Source: Peromyscus leucopus
Lineage: Eukaryota; Chordata; Mammalia; Rodentia; Cricetidae
Length of the DNA: 64,000 nucleotides
Direction of reading: 5' to 3'
Assembly: GCF_004664715.2 (NCBI RefSeq)
Contig: NC_051066.1
Coordinates: 81,803,735 to 81,867,734 of the forward strand
A program made the position numbers and the translations under genes. The notes beneath the pieces are model-generated. The model was not told the origin of the DNA. It made no database searches and was given only the letters and a program-made list of their open reading frames with translations. Every line of letters begins with the position of its first letter. Within the stretch, counting starts at the first letter, position 1. Positions 1 through 11,081 of the stretch are shown here, in pieces.

Positions 1-924
1 TGACTGTCATTTACTTGCTAGCATCCCATCCTGTCATCGTCCTACATCAGAGGCATCCAGATGCATTTCCAGAATGTGATGAAGTTCTTAGATGAGGACT
101 GAGATCTCATATCCTTTGGTTTGGCTTTGAGCTTGCTGATACTGCATAGATCGCTTCCATTTTAATCCCCCTACCTTCCCCAGTCTGTCTGCCTATTGTT
201 TCCGGGAATGGTGATTCCAGCTGTCCCTTGGGTTTTTGAATGACATTTCTCTGGCCTTTCTAGCTCTGTAGAGACTCAGTTCTGCTTCTAGTATATCACT
301 CGACTCACTGATTCTTGTCATTTCCCCTCCCCACCTTTGACTGATAAATTTTCATTATTGGTTTTACGTGAACCTCTTCAGGGTTCCACGCTGCCTGACC
401 CCTGTGGTCACTTAGTGATTACATGAGCCAGCTGAGGTAATTTATTCACTTTGTTTTGGTGTGAACATGTCCCATGGGGCTTGTAACTGTTGTAATCACT
501 TGACCCTGGTGACTGTTAAATGCTTTAAACACAGTTATTTTAAATTTATAATTGTTTTCATTAAAAATCCCTTCTAGTAACATAACTGACCTTGCTGTCA
601 GCATGGCATTATGTGCAGGAAGAAGAAATGAAAATATTATGATGCACATAATACAGTGGTCATCAGAGATGCGTGGCAAATCATTAGCTTATTCTACACA
701 TTCTCACTTGGAGTCCTGCAAGGCAGATGAAAGGGAACGACATAATTACAGCAGTCCCCCTGTAATGCAATATGGCTCTTCCCACATGCAGCCCGGGCTA
801 GCAGCCTAGGGACTGAGAAGTGGCATGGAATCTGAGGTGAAACACCAGAAGGGCCTCATGAGGTCAGGCTCATTGCCTGTGTAGACAGGACTTCTCACAC
901 TAATGGGGAGGCCTGATGAATGAA
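1..924. other. Unique intronic sequence
   Basis: I see no gene, RNA or recognisable repeat here. Small open frames at 446-809 overlap on both strands and look like chance. A run of 16 T closes the stretch at 925-940. Confidence 0.5.
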
Positions 925-940
925 TTTTTTTTTTTTTTTT

Positions 941-1235
941 ACTTCTCAATTTTAAATGTTTTCAAGTGTCATGTAAATTGCAAGAATACTACAGTAAATT
1001 TCCACATGTGCTCCACATGGGTTCCCCAATGTTTTGATGCATTTGCTCCTCTCTCACCCTCCCTTGTTCTCAATTTCTGGGCCTTCCTGCTGTAAACAGA
1101 CATCATGACCATACATACTTGAGTGAGTTCAAAGAACACGAGTGGTAATTTTGCATGAACCTGTTACATTGATCAAAGTCAAGAAATATGAATTGATACA
1201 ATTCCATTTGCACACCTTTTCCAAATATAGATGAC
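941..1235 (-). repeat. Possible ancient L1 fragment
   Basis: The order of short matches (a 'gcaagaatactacagtaaat' stretch, then 'tgatcaaagtcaagaaat', then 'gatacaattcc') resembles the reverse complement of the 3' region of old mammalian L1M elements. Divergence is high and no open frame remains. It could also be unique sequence. Confidence 0.35.
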
Positions 1236-1250
1236 TTAGTGCTAAAACAG

Positions 1251-1253
<3 letters not shown>

Positions 1254-1290
<37 letters not shown>
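1254..1290. repeat. (TG)n microsatellite
   Basis: About 18 uninterrupted TG units. It abuts the CA-rich tail of the reverse-oriented B4-type SINE that follows, so it probably grew from that tail. Confidence 0.95.
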
Positions 1291-1292
<2 letters not shown>

Positions 1293-1577
1293 GCACATGT
1301 GTATATGTGTGAGAGAATACATCTGTGCTGTAGTACTTGTGTGGAGGTCAGAGGGCAGTGGTCTTCATCTGCACATTGAGACAGGATCTCTCTCGTTCAC
1401 TGCTGTGTGCTCCAGGGGAGCTGACCATGAGCTTCTGGAACTTCTGCTTCTGCTCCCATCTCACCACAGGACACTGAGATGAAAGATGAGCCCACTGGGC
1501 CCCGCTGTACTTTGGTTCTGAGGATTTTAACTTGGGTCCTCAAGCCTCTTTACCTATTGAACCAACTCCCCAGCTCC
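1291..1577 (-). repeat. B4-type SINE, minus
   Basis: Read on the minus strand it begins with a tRNA-like head (complement of 'ctattgaaccaactccccag'). It continues through a degraded B1-like body (complement of 'gagacaggatctctc') and ends in a CA-rich tail. That head, B1 body and tail order is typical of rodent B4 or closely related composites. The subfamily is not resolved. Confidence 0.7.
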
Positions 1578-4364
1578 AGGACTATTCCTTACAGTGCCTT
1601 TGCTTTTTATTTGCTGTGTCAGCATCCAGTCATTCTTGATCGGTAGCTACAGTGGGCGCAGTTCCGAGAGGTGACTGTGTTCTGGGTCTAATGCACAGTG
1701 TCTGTGTTCCCAGCTCTGCACTCTGGAGCATATAGGAAGGATGAGGGTGGGACTCGAGGCCCTCAAGACTAGAGCCCAGTAGAATGGGAAGGTGCTATAC
1801 TTGTTTCATTTCTAGCTTTTGCTTTGCACTGGCAAAGATTAGAAAACCATGGATGGATTTCAATTACCTGTATCTTTCAGCTCCCAACGATGCTACCTGG
1901 TATCTCAATTATAAAATTTTTAAAAATTAGTAACAAAACGCCACACAAAGTTTGAAAGAAGGCTGCCAGACTTCTGGCCAGCGTATGTTAACCTCTGAAA
2001 TTCAAAGGTCTTTGATAATGTGTCTGGTGGTCCTGTAAAACCTGAACACTCAGACACAGTGTGTGTTCCACGCCTGGCTAAGTCAGTCCTTGTGGAAAAT
2101 CAAAGATACATTCTAGAGTTGTGAATTAAAAAGGTATTACAAAGAAAGTCTTTTTTAATTAAAACTTTATTGTAAAGAACTTGCAGACAAAAAACATCAC
2201 AGCGAGGTTAGTTATTCTCCAAGTCTACACATCTCAGGGAACTTCTGTCCAATTTGAACAACCATCCAGAAGCCCTGGAGTTTCTTTTCTCCCTGGATCT
2301 TACAGGTTTAATGAGAATCACTGGAAGACATTCAGAATTATACTCAAATAGTGAAAAATTGGTTCAGAACACACAATTTTATTCTTATATTTACTTTTAT
2401 TTGTTTTTATTTCCTGTTTGTTCTGAGTAAGCAAAGGAAGCAGAGATAGTTTTGCACGTTAGTTTAAAATGCCCTACTGTTTTTCTAACGTGTTGTTCCT
2501 GGTCAGGAATGCCGTTTGTCTAGAAATTGCTTTGTACAGAGTGTGAAGGGTCATCCCCAGGGCCCTGTGGACCCAGGCTAAGTTCATGGCAGACAGGGCC
2601 ACTAATGCCACAGTGCACCGAGAACTCTAGTCTTCTCTGTTAAAAGATGTGTCCCCGATGAATATGCATTTTGTTTGCTGATCCGTGCTACCACATTTTT
2701 ATTACCTCTGTTTGCTGAAATGTTTGTGCTGGCATTTGCTGTTCTCATCGTACTACCTTTTGTGTGTCGTTTTCATGTATAGTATTTGGAAGCAAGGGAT
2801 ATTTGAGGCTTTCGGTTTTTAGCATTTTAGTAGCCTATAAAACATGCATACTTATGAATTTCCTCAATCAAAATGTCTCTAATTTTAGATATTTAGGGGC
2901 ATCTTTTGTTATGATGCTGCAGAAAGGAATGTCATTTTGGGAGGAAATAACTGTTGATATTGGTCATATTGCTTGCATGTCTCAACTTTGTTTACATTTG
3001 CAGTTTGTGTTAGAACAACATTTGCTACATCCAGAGTAAATAATTAAGCAGCTATCACATGCATTATTGATCTACCAGATTTAGATGTTATTGTGACAAA
3101 TTTCATACGCATTATGAAACCGAAGCAAACTTTTTCCCATAGGGTTTTTAAAACTCTGCTCAAATTTCAGAATTGGGGAACAAAGCTGACCGACCAACAT
3201 AACACCCACACAACAAACAAAGAAAAAAATTCGCGTTTTTCCCTTTTAATTTCAGAATGCGGCCGTAGAAGGAAAACTGCACTGTCTCTCGGTCATGTGT
3301 GTGAATCTCGCCGAGCTTTTGCACTTCTCTTCTTGCTTTGGAAATAGGGTAGACGGTTACTCTCTCTTGTTTGGAGGAGACTGTAAAGCAGAGGACCTCT
3401 GAGCTTGGATTCCTCTATAAAATGTTGAGAATGAAATGGTCTTACTTCTATTTCTGACTCCGTTAATAGTATTCTTCGGTTGTTTGGGGTTCAGGGTGCA
3501 CTGAGGTCTGTGCACTTATTTCTCTGTGTCACCTGATTTTGCAGCTGATAGCCAGCCAGCCAATGATGGCTCAGAGCAGTAGTCTTTGTGGTGGTGATGG
3601 TATGGGTAACGATGGTAGTTCACTTTTAGGAACTGAACAGTTTAACTAGTCAAAATTTCAGATAAAGCAGGAAGCCCTACAAATAATAACCACATAAATA
3701 AGAGGATTTTTAACCTCAGGCACACAGAGTTGTGTGCTCTGGCATGCAGGCTTCACCGTGAATGTGGATACAGTTATTATATATAGTTCAGTCCTGTCTT
3801 CCTAGGGCATACCATGTTTACCATTTTGCTCTTTGAATTTATTTCTTGGTTAATGGGGCTTCAAAGATGCCCATGAAACAATCAGACCATGGAATCCTAT
3901 ATTTTTAAGATTTTTAAGTCATTACAACCATATTTCATTATTTTGCAACCAAGTATATCTAGTCTAAACCAGTTTGGAGAGAACTGTAAGTGGTCTGGGT
4001 AAGCTGTACAGGGAGGGGCCATGCACAGGTGGCTACTGGGAATGGCTGCTGATTCTCAGTGGTTGGAACACTGTTACTGGACACTGGGAAGCAGTCCGAG
4101 CGTGTCTCAGAGTGTCTACAGACTCTCTTTTGGTGTGTGTTAGACAGAAAGGTCCCTTGTAGCTTGTAGCGTTTCTCTGTGCAGACCCTCATTGTTACCT
4201 TCATTTGCAGTTGTAAGCTTTTAACTCCGCCTTACCTGAGGCGCAGTTTGGTGATGAGGAACATTAAATTACTTCTCATAAGTCATGATACGAGCATGTC
4301 TTTGATTCTTATTATAAGACACAATATAGCTCAGACTGAAACCCCATAGTGTAAGGTGTCAAGA
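1578..4364. other. Unique intronic sequence
   Basis: A 2.8-kb stretch with no recognised repeat or gene. Several open frames of 60-91 codons (for example 2764-3039 and 3093-3347) lack family resemblance and splice context. AT-rich parts with few CpG are typical of intron. Confidence 0.5.
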
Positions 4365-4612
4365 TGGAGCTTGTGGCCTAGTAACACGGCTCAGTGTGTA
4401 AATCTATACTTCCTGCTAAGCCTGACGACCTGAGTTCCATCTCTGGGATCCACATGCCAGAAAGAAAGAATTGACTCCCAAAAGTTGTCCAGTTGCCCCC
4501 AAACTTACACACACCCACACATGCATGCATGCACGCACGCACGCACGCACGCACATATGTACACACACGGGAGGGGGGGCACTTTCTTCTTCACCACAAA
4601 TAAATAAATGAA
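4365..4612 (+). repeat. B2-superfamily SINE, plus
   Basis: It has a degraded tRNA-derived head with a B-box-like 'cctgacgacctgagttcc', then the 'gggatccacatgccagaaag' body, a CA/GCAC-rich segment and an 'aaataaataaatg' tail. This order marks a B2/B3-type SINE. A short (CACG)n run sits at about 4532-4552. The open frames on the minus strand here are simply translations of the tail. Confidence 0.8.
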
Positions 4613-5878
4613 GAAGAAGAGAGAGAGTAGCATGCATGTTAACAAGGGTCATACCTCTCAGTAATAGCTCATGCATAGCTGTCCTTGGGCACACATGGAG
4701 ACTTCCTCTCCTGTGACAGGAGGAGGAAGGAACAAGAAACTTGTCTTGCATGTCCTTGCCTTCCTTTCTTATTTCTTGTTTTTATCAGAGATGGAGATTC
4801 AAGAGTGAGATTGCCCCTGCCCTTCGACAGAGGTCTTTCCTTTCCCATTAATAATCTTTCCATCACCCATAGAGTGTGACAAACCTACCAGCTGGGCAAG
4901 GGCACACCCCAGACATTCAGGTTCATCCTCCAGCAGGGTTCCTGTCACTTTTAGACTGGGAAAATCTGTAGTTTCTGCTATAGCTGCTTCGTTGAACATC
5001 ATACATGGAATGCATAGCATCCATCTTCAAAATTGGGCATCACTCCTCAGTGCTACTTCAGCCCGTGTTTATACTTGACTCTATCCTTTTAGGAAAAAAA
5101 TGTGCTTGTGGTATTAGGGAAATATGCCTGGTATTCATAATACTGTTTTCTTATGCCCTAGTGTGAAATATAGACACACACCAACTAACAATGGCTATAA
5201 AAATGAAATCTTGCACAGAATCATACCTTCTCTCTCTCCAGGCAGTAGGAATAATGTTTTTGGGGTTGAAGATGAGCTCTCTGAATGAGGGTGGGCAGTT
5301 GGGGGTGGGCCATAGCAGCTCAAGAAGTGAGAGGGGGCATGCACTGCAAATTTTAGTATAATGCATAATGTTGGAAGACATTTTATCCCATCATAAAGAT
5401 TAGCAGGCTGTGTAATTCAATTTAAAATTGGTCGGCGTGTCCTGACTATTATAAAGCTCTTCTTCTTTGTTTTATCACCATTGCATTATTTTATGTCTTA
5501 CCCTAGTAGAGAATGAAGCATACAGTGAAATCATACAGAATCTTCTTTCATGGTCTCACCTCTTGGAGAAATTGTTGATGGATGTGAGAGATTGCCTTAA
5601 AATGAGTTAAGAAAATGCTTGTCCAATTGAATGCCTCCTTCCTTGTTTTTTTTTTTCTTTTCTCTCTTTTTTAAATGTAAAATGAATTTCTTCTGAGCAA
5701 GCAACTGTTCTTTTAAAAGCATTTGCTGGACACAGGGCTTGGTTCTCAGAATTTCAGTGTTAGCACTTATCTTCAATATCATTGGCATTACTCTGCTATT
5801 GAAAATCCAAAATGCAGTAACTTATGTTAATATAAAACTGACAGACCCATGTCTGATGGCAATTACCCAATGTGTATA

Positions 5879-5885
<7 letters not shown>
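4613..5885. other. Unique intronic sequence
   Basis: No gene or recognised interspersed repeat. A T-rich run lies near 5645-5672. Confidence 0.5.

Positions 5886-5919
<34 letters not shown>
5886..5919. repeat. (CA)n microsatellite
   Basis: About 17 CA units directly after a 'cacatacaca' lead-in. Confidence 0.95.
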
Positions 5920-5921
<2 letters not shown>

Positions 5922-6378
5922 CCCTTAAATGAAATTCAGCAAACAGTGGGAATGAGACTGGATGCAACAGGAAGAGGGTTTGGAATATGAGCAGGCACTA
6001 CCTTCTCACTTTTTCTAGTAGGGAGAGATCTGAACCCATTTTTTCCTGTTCAGAGATGGCTTCCAAGAAATAATTCAGAGTTCATCCCATTGGCTAACTC
6101 TGACTCACTTTGTTGAGAAATAGCCTCATGTCCGTCCAGACTCAGTGGAAGAGATGTTATGATTGATTTGCAATATGTGCCATGCTATAGGACAGGGGCA
6201 TGATTACTCACATGCTATGTCTTTAGTATTTCTGGTTTAGTGTCACTCATCTTAGGTCATGTGATGTTAATGACCTTTGACTGTGACAGACACAAAGTTG
6301 ACAAGCTGAAAAAGTCTGCTTTTTTTGAAAAAAAAAATTCTACTCTTTGTGAAGAATCTACATTTTCAAAGTCCTTAT
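5920..6378. other. Unique intronic sequence
   Basis: Nothing recognised. The final bases 6372-6378 (tccttat) are the left copy of the target-site duplication of the next element. Confidence 0.5.
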
Positions 6379-6526
6379 GCTGTGGGATGTTCTGTATGGC
6401 AAATGTGTTGCTCTGATTGGTCAATAAATAAAATACTGATTGGCCAGTGGCTAGGCAGGAAGTATGGACTGGCGGGTGACAAAGATTTGTCCTGACTGTG
6501 GGCAAGGCAGGAAAACTCTAGTTACA
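6379..6526 (+). mobile_element. Short LTR-like element with 7-bp duplication
   Basis: The 148-bp unit starts 'gctgtgggatgttctgtatg' and ends 'ggaaaactctagttaca'. It is flanked by perfect 7-bp copies of tccttat at 6372-6378 and 6527-6533. Its two halves match the two ends of the longer minus-strand element at 48175-48691, with the middle missing, so it is a deletion derivative of the same family. There is no poly(A) tail and no terminal inverted repeat. I suspect a rodent ERV-type LTR but cannot name the family. Confidence 0.65.
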
Positions 6527-6533
6527 TCCTTAT

Positions 6534-8083
6534 CAGAAGGTTTCTAAAGTAGCAGCAAATTTGGCCTGGAGAGATTGTTAAATCTCCTTGACATAGTATG
6601 ATGTTTGTGCACATCATGTTCCATGTCTGTTGTTGCTGGTTCTTAGCATATCTGTGAGGTAAATGAAGGCTAGTGAATAAATAAGCTGTCAAGAAGATGA
6701 GAAAAGTAATACAGCTTCTCTGATAGAATATAGGAAGCAAATTAACTTTGGTTTATGATCCTAAATATTTATGTAATTAAGGTTGTAACCAGTCTGATGG
6801 GAACTGACTTTGGAAGTGTTTTGAATCCCTGTTTAGTCAGCAGTAGATCTGGAGAAACTAATCAGTTTCATTTACCCTGTTAGGTTTTCCACATCTTGGG
6901 TAGCTTAGTTTTCTGTGGCTCCCAACTCCAATTCCCTAAACTTTTCTATTCATCACAGTCTCTCAAGCAGGTGGTTCAAAATTCTGACTTCTTGAGATGA
7001 GTTTATATTTGTTAAGTCACACTGTCTCCTCTGAGGTCCTAAAAATTGGAGCTGTAATGGGATTTCTCCAGGTAGTTCACTCCCATGGTCATGACCATGT
7101 GATCTCTCATTAGGGATGCATTCTGCACCCTCTTGATGTCATTAACCAGGCTATTCTCTGCTATATTCTTCTTCGTGAACTCTGTGGACTTCACTTACCG
7201 TGTCTGTGAGACAGATAGCAGCTGTTACTTTAAAAGGTTGTTATTGAGATTATCAGGTTGGTGTGTAAAGAGATTTTGATTGGTACCTGGTGGAGGGTAG
7301 GTCTTGTATGTGTTGCCTCTTAACCACATAATTGCCATCTTCATTTGATTTCATTTGCAAGGACCCTGAATATCTTGTCAGAGGCAGAAAACCAAACCAG
7401 AATCTAACCAGGCTTTTGCAGTAAAGACTAGAAGACAGACAAGGAAGTGTTTGATTGAAATACTATTAATTAAGTGTTTGGAAGTATAAACATAAGTCAG
7501 GTAGGAGGCTTTTGACATAAACCAATAAGAGATATATTGTCCCACATAGTAAAATCTGCAAAAAAAGCATTTTTGAGGAGCTGGCAAATCAGAGTTTCAG
7601 TATTGTGAGGAAATCGGGTTCTTTCAGTTTTTTTCTCATGTGTCCTCACGTGTTGACCTTGCACCAAAGGATGGAGAGTGACTGACAAATTTCCACATGT
7701 AGCATAACACGACAAACGTTTGGTGGAAGAAGAGCCATGCCCTTTCATAGGCTTCATTGTGTAGGTGACGGACGTCTCCAGAGTTCTTCAGTAGGCTCCC
7801 CCGTGTCTCCTTGGACGGCACACATCCTTCTTAAACAGCCACTGGTGATGGAAGTAAACTTAACGACTAATCAAGATCCACCAGCCAGGCTCTAACCCTA
7901 ACTCTACCTTTCCTGAATATGTGGCGTCCCTGAGAAAGATGCAAACATGATCGAAACTGGGAGGGAGGACTATGATGGGATGGATTCTAGTAGCCTACTA
8001 TTTGGTGTAGCTTTCTGTGGCACGGTTTGGCCATTGCAGCCTTGGGTGACATTTTAAAACGTGTGCCTGATTACCTTGTTCTG
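6534..8083. other. Unique intronic sequence
   Basis: No gene seen. Positions about 7190-7260 ('gagacagatagcagctgtta') could be a worn MIR or L2 piece, too weak to call. Confidence 0.45.
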
Positions 8084-8105
8084 TTTCTTTCTTTCTTTCT
8101 TTTTT
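8084..8105. repeat. (TTTC)n short tandem repeat
   Basis: Four to five TTTC units leading into a T-rich stretch just before a minus-oriented SINE. Confidence 0.85.
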
Positions 8106-8114
8106 GTTTTTTAA

Positions 8115-8290
8115 AGCATTTATTTATTTGGTGCATGCATGCTTGTGTGTGCATGCCATGCCCATGGCTGTTGGAGGACATCTTTGGAGAATTGGTTCTC
8201 TCCACCGAGTGGATTCCAAAGACGGAACTCAGGCCGTCAGGCATGGCAGCAAGAGCCTTCTACCAGCCAAAGCATTTTGCCAGTCCTCCC
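8115..8290 (-). repeat. B2-superfamily SINE, minus
   Basis: In reverse order it shows the A/T-rich tail (complement of 'atttatttatttgg'), a GCATGC-rich tail region, the 'ggttctctcca' body, and a head recognisable from 'gaactcaggccgtcaggcat' and 'tggcagcaagagccttct'. It is moderately diverged. Confidence 0.75.
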
Positions 8291-9841
8291 TAGCTTATTC
8301 TTGGTTTTTGTTTTAACCTTTTCTCCCTTTCCTTTCTATCTTTTCTTCGTTTCTTCTGTTTCCCCTCTTGTCAGCCCCATAAACAATCTCTAGGATCCTT
8401 CTAATAGACAGTGGGTGAGGTTTTTCCACTAGAGATGAGTCCAGAGGGAAGATTACAGGGTATGTTGTGCGGTTGGCCTCTAAAGATCTGAGAGGCAGAA
8501 CCCAACTTTGAGTATCATTAGATGGCTTTCTTGTTGGCGATGATTAACCTGCCTTCCTTTGCCAGTCTGACACTGGCATGTTGAGATTCCTGAAGACAGC
8601 CTAGGAGGCATCCTTTCTATAATTCAAGTTGATTTATATGTTACCATCACTGATCATCAAGTGACGGCAAGACAGGGTTGTTTGGAACCAGAACCCACTG
8701 GTACAGCGTGGTAAGCCTCCCTTGGGCTGAAAGAGAGAGCTGCCCCAGCTCACGTCACTGCTCCCTTCCAGTGGTTTGAGCCCATTCCCTTTGCCAGTGA
8801 ACTGTACATTACTGTGACTGGACGGACGACTCCCTCTGCCTATGGATTACAATGAACATGGGACAGGAGGCTTCGCTGCCACCCTTTAGCAGGGCACTTT
8901 GAGCCACAGAGATCTTATCTAATTGCTAGAAGAAAGTGGAAGCACAGATAGAGAATGTTTTCCCTTAAGGTCATGGCCCACTGAGGCCTGGAAAATCAGA
9001 ATCTCCCCAGCTGGAGACTGGAATCTGACCTGAAAGGAGAAGGGGGTGGGGGAGATTCCTTACATAATTCTGCAGACCAGCACATTTAGGAGGAACTGGA
9101 TAAGGAGGCTGCGGATCTCTGGCCATATGATGACTGAAAGGTTTGTGCAGTTCAGCTCCTAGGGTAGTGCTTTTTCAACTGTATTCCAAGGACCGTAAGA
9201 AAGAGGACTTGGTATGTACCTCGGGCCAGAACCCCACCCGTTTTCCCATCTGCGGCCTGTCTTCAACCACAGCAAACTTTTTCATTTTTTTCTTTAAGTT
9301 TTCTAGTGAATTTGTCTTTGAACGAAATTTCCCCAGAATCCTCCCTTGTGCCCCACCATCCTAACAAAAGTGACCTGGGGCAAGAGACAGGCTTGAGCAA
9401 CTTCTAAGTTTGGTACCGTGTTGTCTTTGAACTAAGAGCGGAGTTCTGTCAAGGCTGCCGAGTATCTGAGCTTTCAGGAACTGGCTGTGGACTGTCTCTG
9501 ATGGACAAGCAGATTGAGCCACGGGTAGCCCCAGGAACTCCTGAGGACCCAGTGGCAGCACACCTCACAGGACCTGGCAGTGCCGCACATCAGATGTCCC
9601 CTCACTTCAGCCTATGTTAGGACAACCTCACAGATAGAACTGAAGAAAATAAGTGTTGTTGAAGTACTTCAGATCGTCCCTGGACAACAACTGACTTTCA
9701 GAGCCTGGACATGCTCGGTTCTACCCTGAGTATTTTGCTTCCTTACTTGTTGTCCTCACTAAGGCAGAAGCTGAATAAACACATTTTTAGAAAGGGGTTT
9801 GAATACAAGGCAGCTCAAAATCAGCAACAAACCATAGAATT
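8291..9841. other. Unique intronic sequence
   Basis: No gene and no confident repeat. Open frames at 9143-9364 (+) and 9361-9561 (-) have no recognisable domain. Confidence 0.45.
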
Positions 9842-9850
9842 TATCTGAGT

Positions 9851-9982
9851 ATTTTTTTTTTTTTTTTTTTTTTTTTTAGACAGGTTTTTGTGTAGCTTGT
9901 GCTTTCTGAATCACGGACCAGGCTCTGAATCAAAGATCTGCAGTTCTCCACGAAGCTGGATAAAGGGTGCGCCCCCGCCCGC
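9851..9982 (-). repeat. B1 SINE, minus, with target-site duplication
   Basis: A 26-T run (9852-9877) is the tail of a minus-strand B1, followed by 'agacaggtttttgtgtagct' and the rest of a shortened, diverged B1 body. The 9-bp sequence tatctgagt occurs on both sides (9842-9850 and 9983-9991) and marks the insertion site. Confidence 0.85.
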
Positions 9983-9991
9983 TATCTGAGT

Positions 9992-10655
9992 GTTTTTATG
10001 AAAACAGATCTTAAAGAAGCTAAATGCTTGAGATACAGTTTTAACATCTCTTCTATATGTGGATGGGTGTGCTTCCTGCCCCCTTACATTATGCTACAGA
10101 GAACTAGGGACATCACTTTTGTGAACCTCTACTAAAAGAGTGAGCAGAGAAAAGAAAATATGTTGATTAATTTCCTTCAAAGGGATCTCACTTGATTGCC
10201 ATTGCTCAGTAATTTCCAGTTACTCTGTTCATATAAGAGGATCTGTTTACTTCTCTGTGTGTCTATTGGTCCCACCTGAGCATCCCACTTTCGTCCAACG
10301 AGGGCAGACATACATTGTCACTTTCCACAACATTCTTCCCAGCCATCACTAAATACACTGCTTGTCAATCCTAAAGCCCCAGAAAATGTTAGTTGGATGT
10401 TGTAGGAAGATTGAGATTGTTCCTTGAACAGGAGGAGACCCTGTTTAATTATGAAATCTCATCTTGACTTTCACAAGGGTCAAGGATCTCGTGGGATTTA
10501 ATGGGATCTAGTTAGATTTCCTTTCTAAAAACGAAAAAGAAATGGCTAGATTTGAAAAGTAGGTCAAGACCTGACTTTGCAAGAGCCTTTGCATAAACTA
10601 CATAGAAATAAGAATAAGGGAAAAGCACGGATAGGGAGATGGGTGATTACTACAA
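9992..10655. other. Unique intronic sequence
   Basis: Nothing recognised. Confidence 0.45.
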
Positions 10656-10944
10656 AAAAATGCCGGCTTGGGCGTGGATCCCAGCACCATGTAAGAGCCA
10701 GGCATGGAGGAGCATGCCTGCAATACTAGTACTCCGAGGTGGAGCTGTGTGGATCCAGGGGCTTTTAGGCCAATCATTCTAGCCAACTAATGAACTCAAG
10801 GTTCATTGAGAGACTGTCTCAAAAAATAAAACGGAGAGTGTCATAGGAACACAGCAATGTTACCCTGTGGCCTCCACATACACAGACACACAGGTAAGCA
10901 TTCCCCCACATAGAAACATAGACAGAGCCACAAAAAAAAAAAAA
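10656..10944 (+). repeat. B4-type SINE, plus
   Basis: A tRNA-like head ('gcgtggatcccagcaccatg') is followed by a B1-like body ('gccaggcatggaggagcatg') with 'gagagactgtctcaaaaaa'. Then come 'ggcctccacatacacagaca' and a closing A run (10932-10943). This is the B4 composite structure, old and diverged. Confidence 0.75.
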
Positions 10945-11027
10945 GGAGAAAAAGGAGACTTAAATCACAAAGTGAGAGAATCTGAGAATTAGAGTTGAAA
11001 ATGAAATTTCACGCAACAGAATTAAAA

Positions 11028-11081
11028 AGTAAAAACAAAAAAACAAACAAAAAAAAAAACAAAACAACAACAACAAAAAAG
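11028..11081. repeat. A-rich (CAAA)n/(CAA)n tract
   Basis: A-rich low-complexity run of CAAA and CAA units with an internal A10. Confidence 0.9.

Noticed and set aside
4501..4570. GCAC/ATGC tandem run as a possible CRISPR-like or regulatory array
   Set aside because: It is the CA/GC-rich tail of a B2-type SINE.
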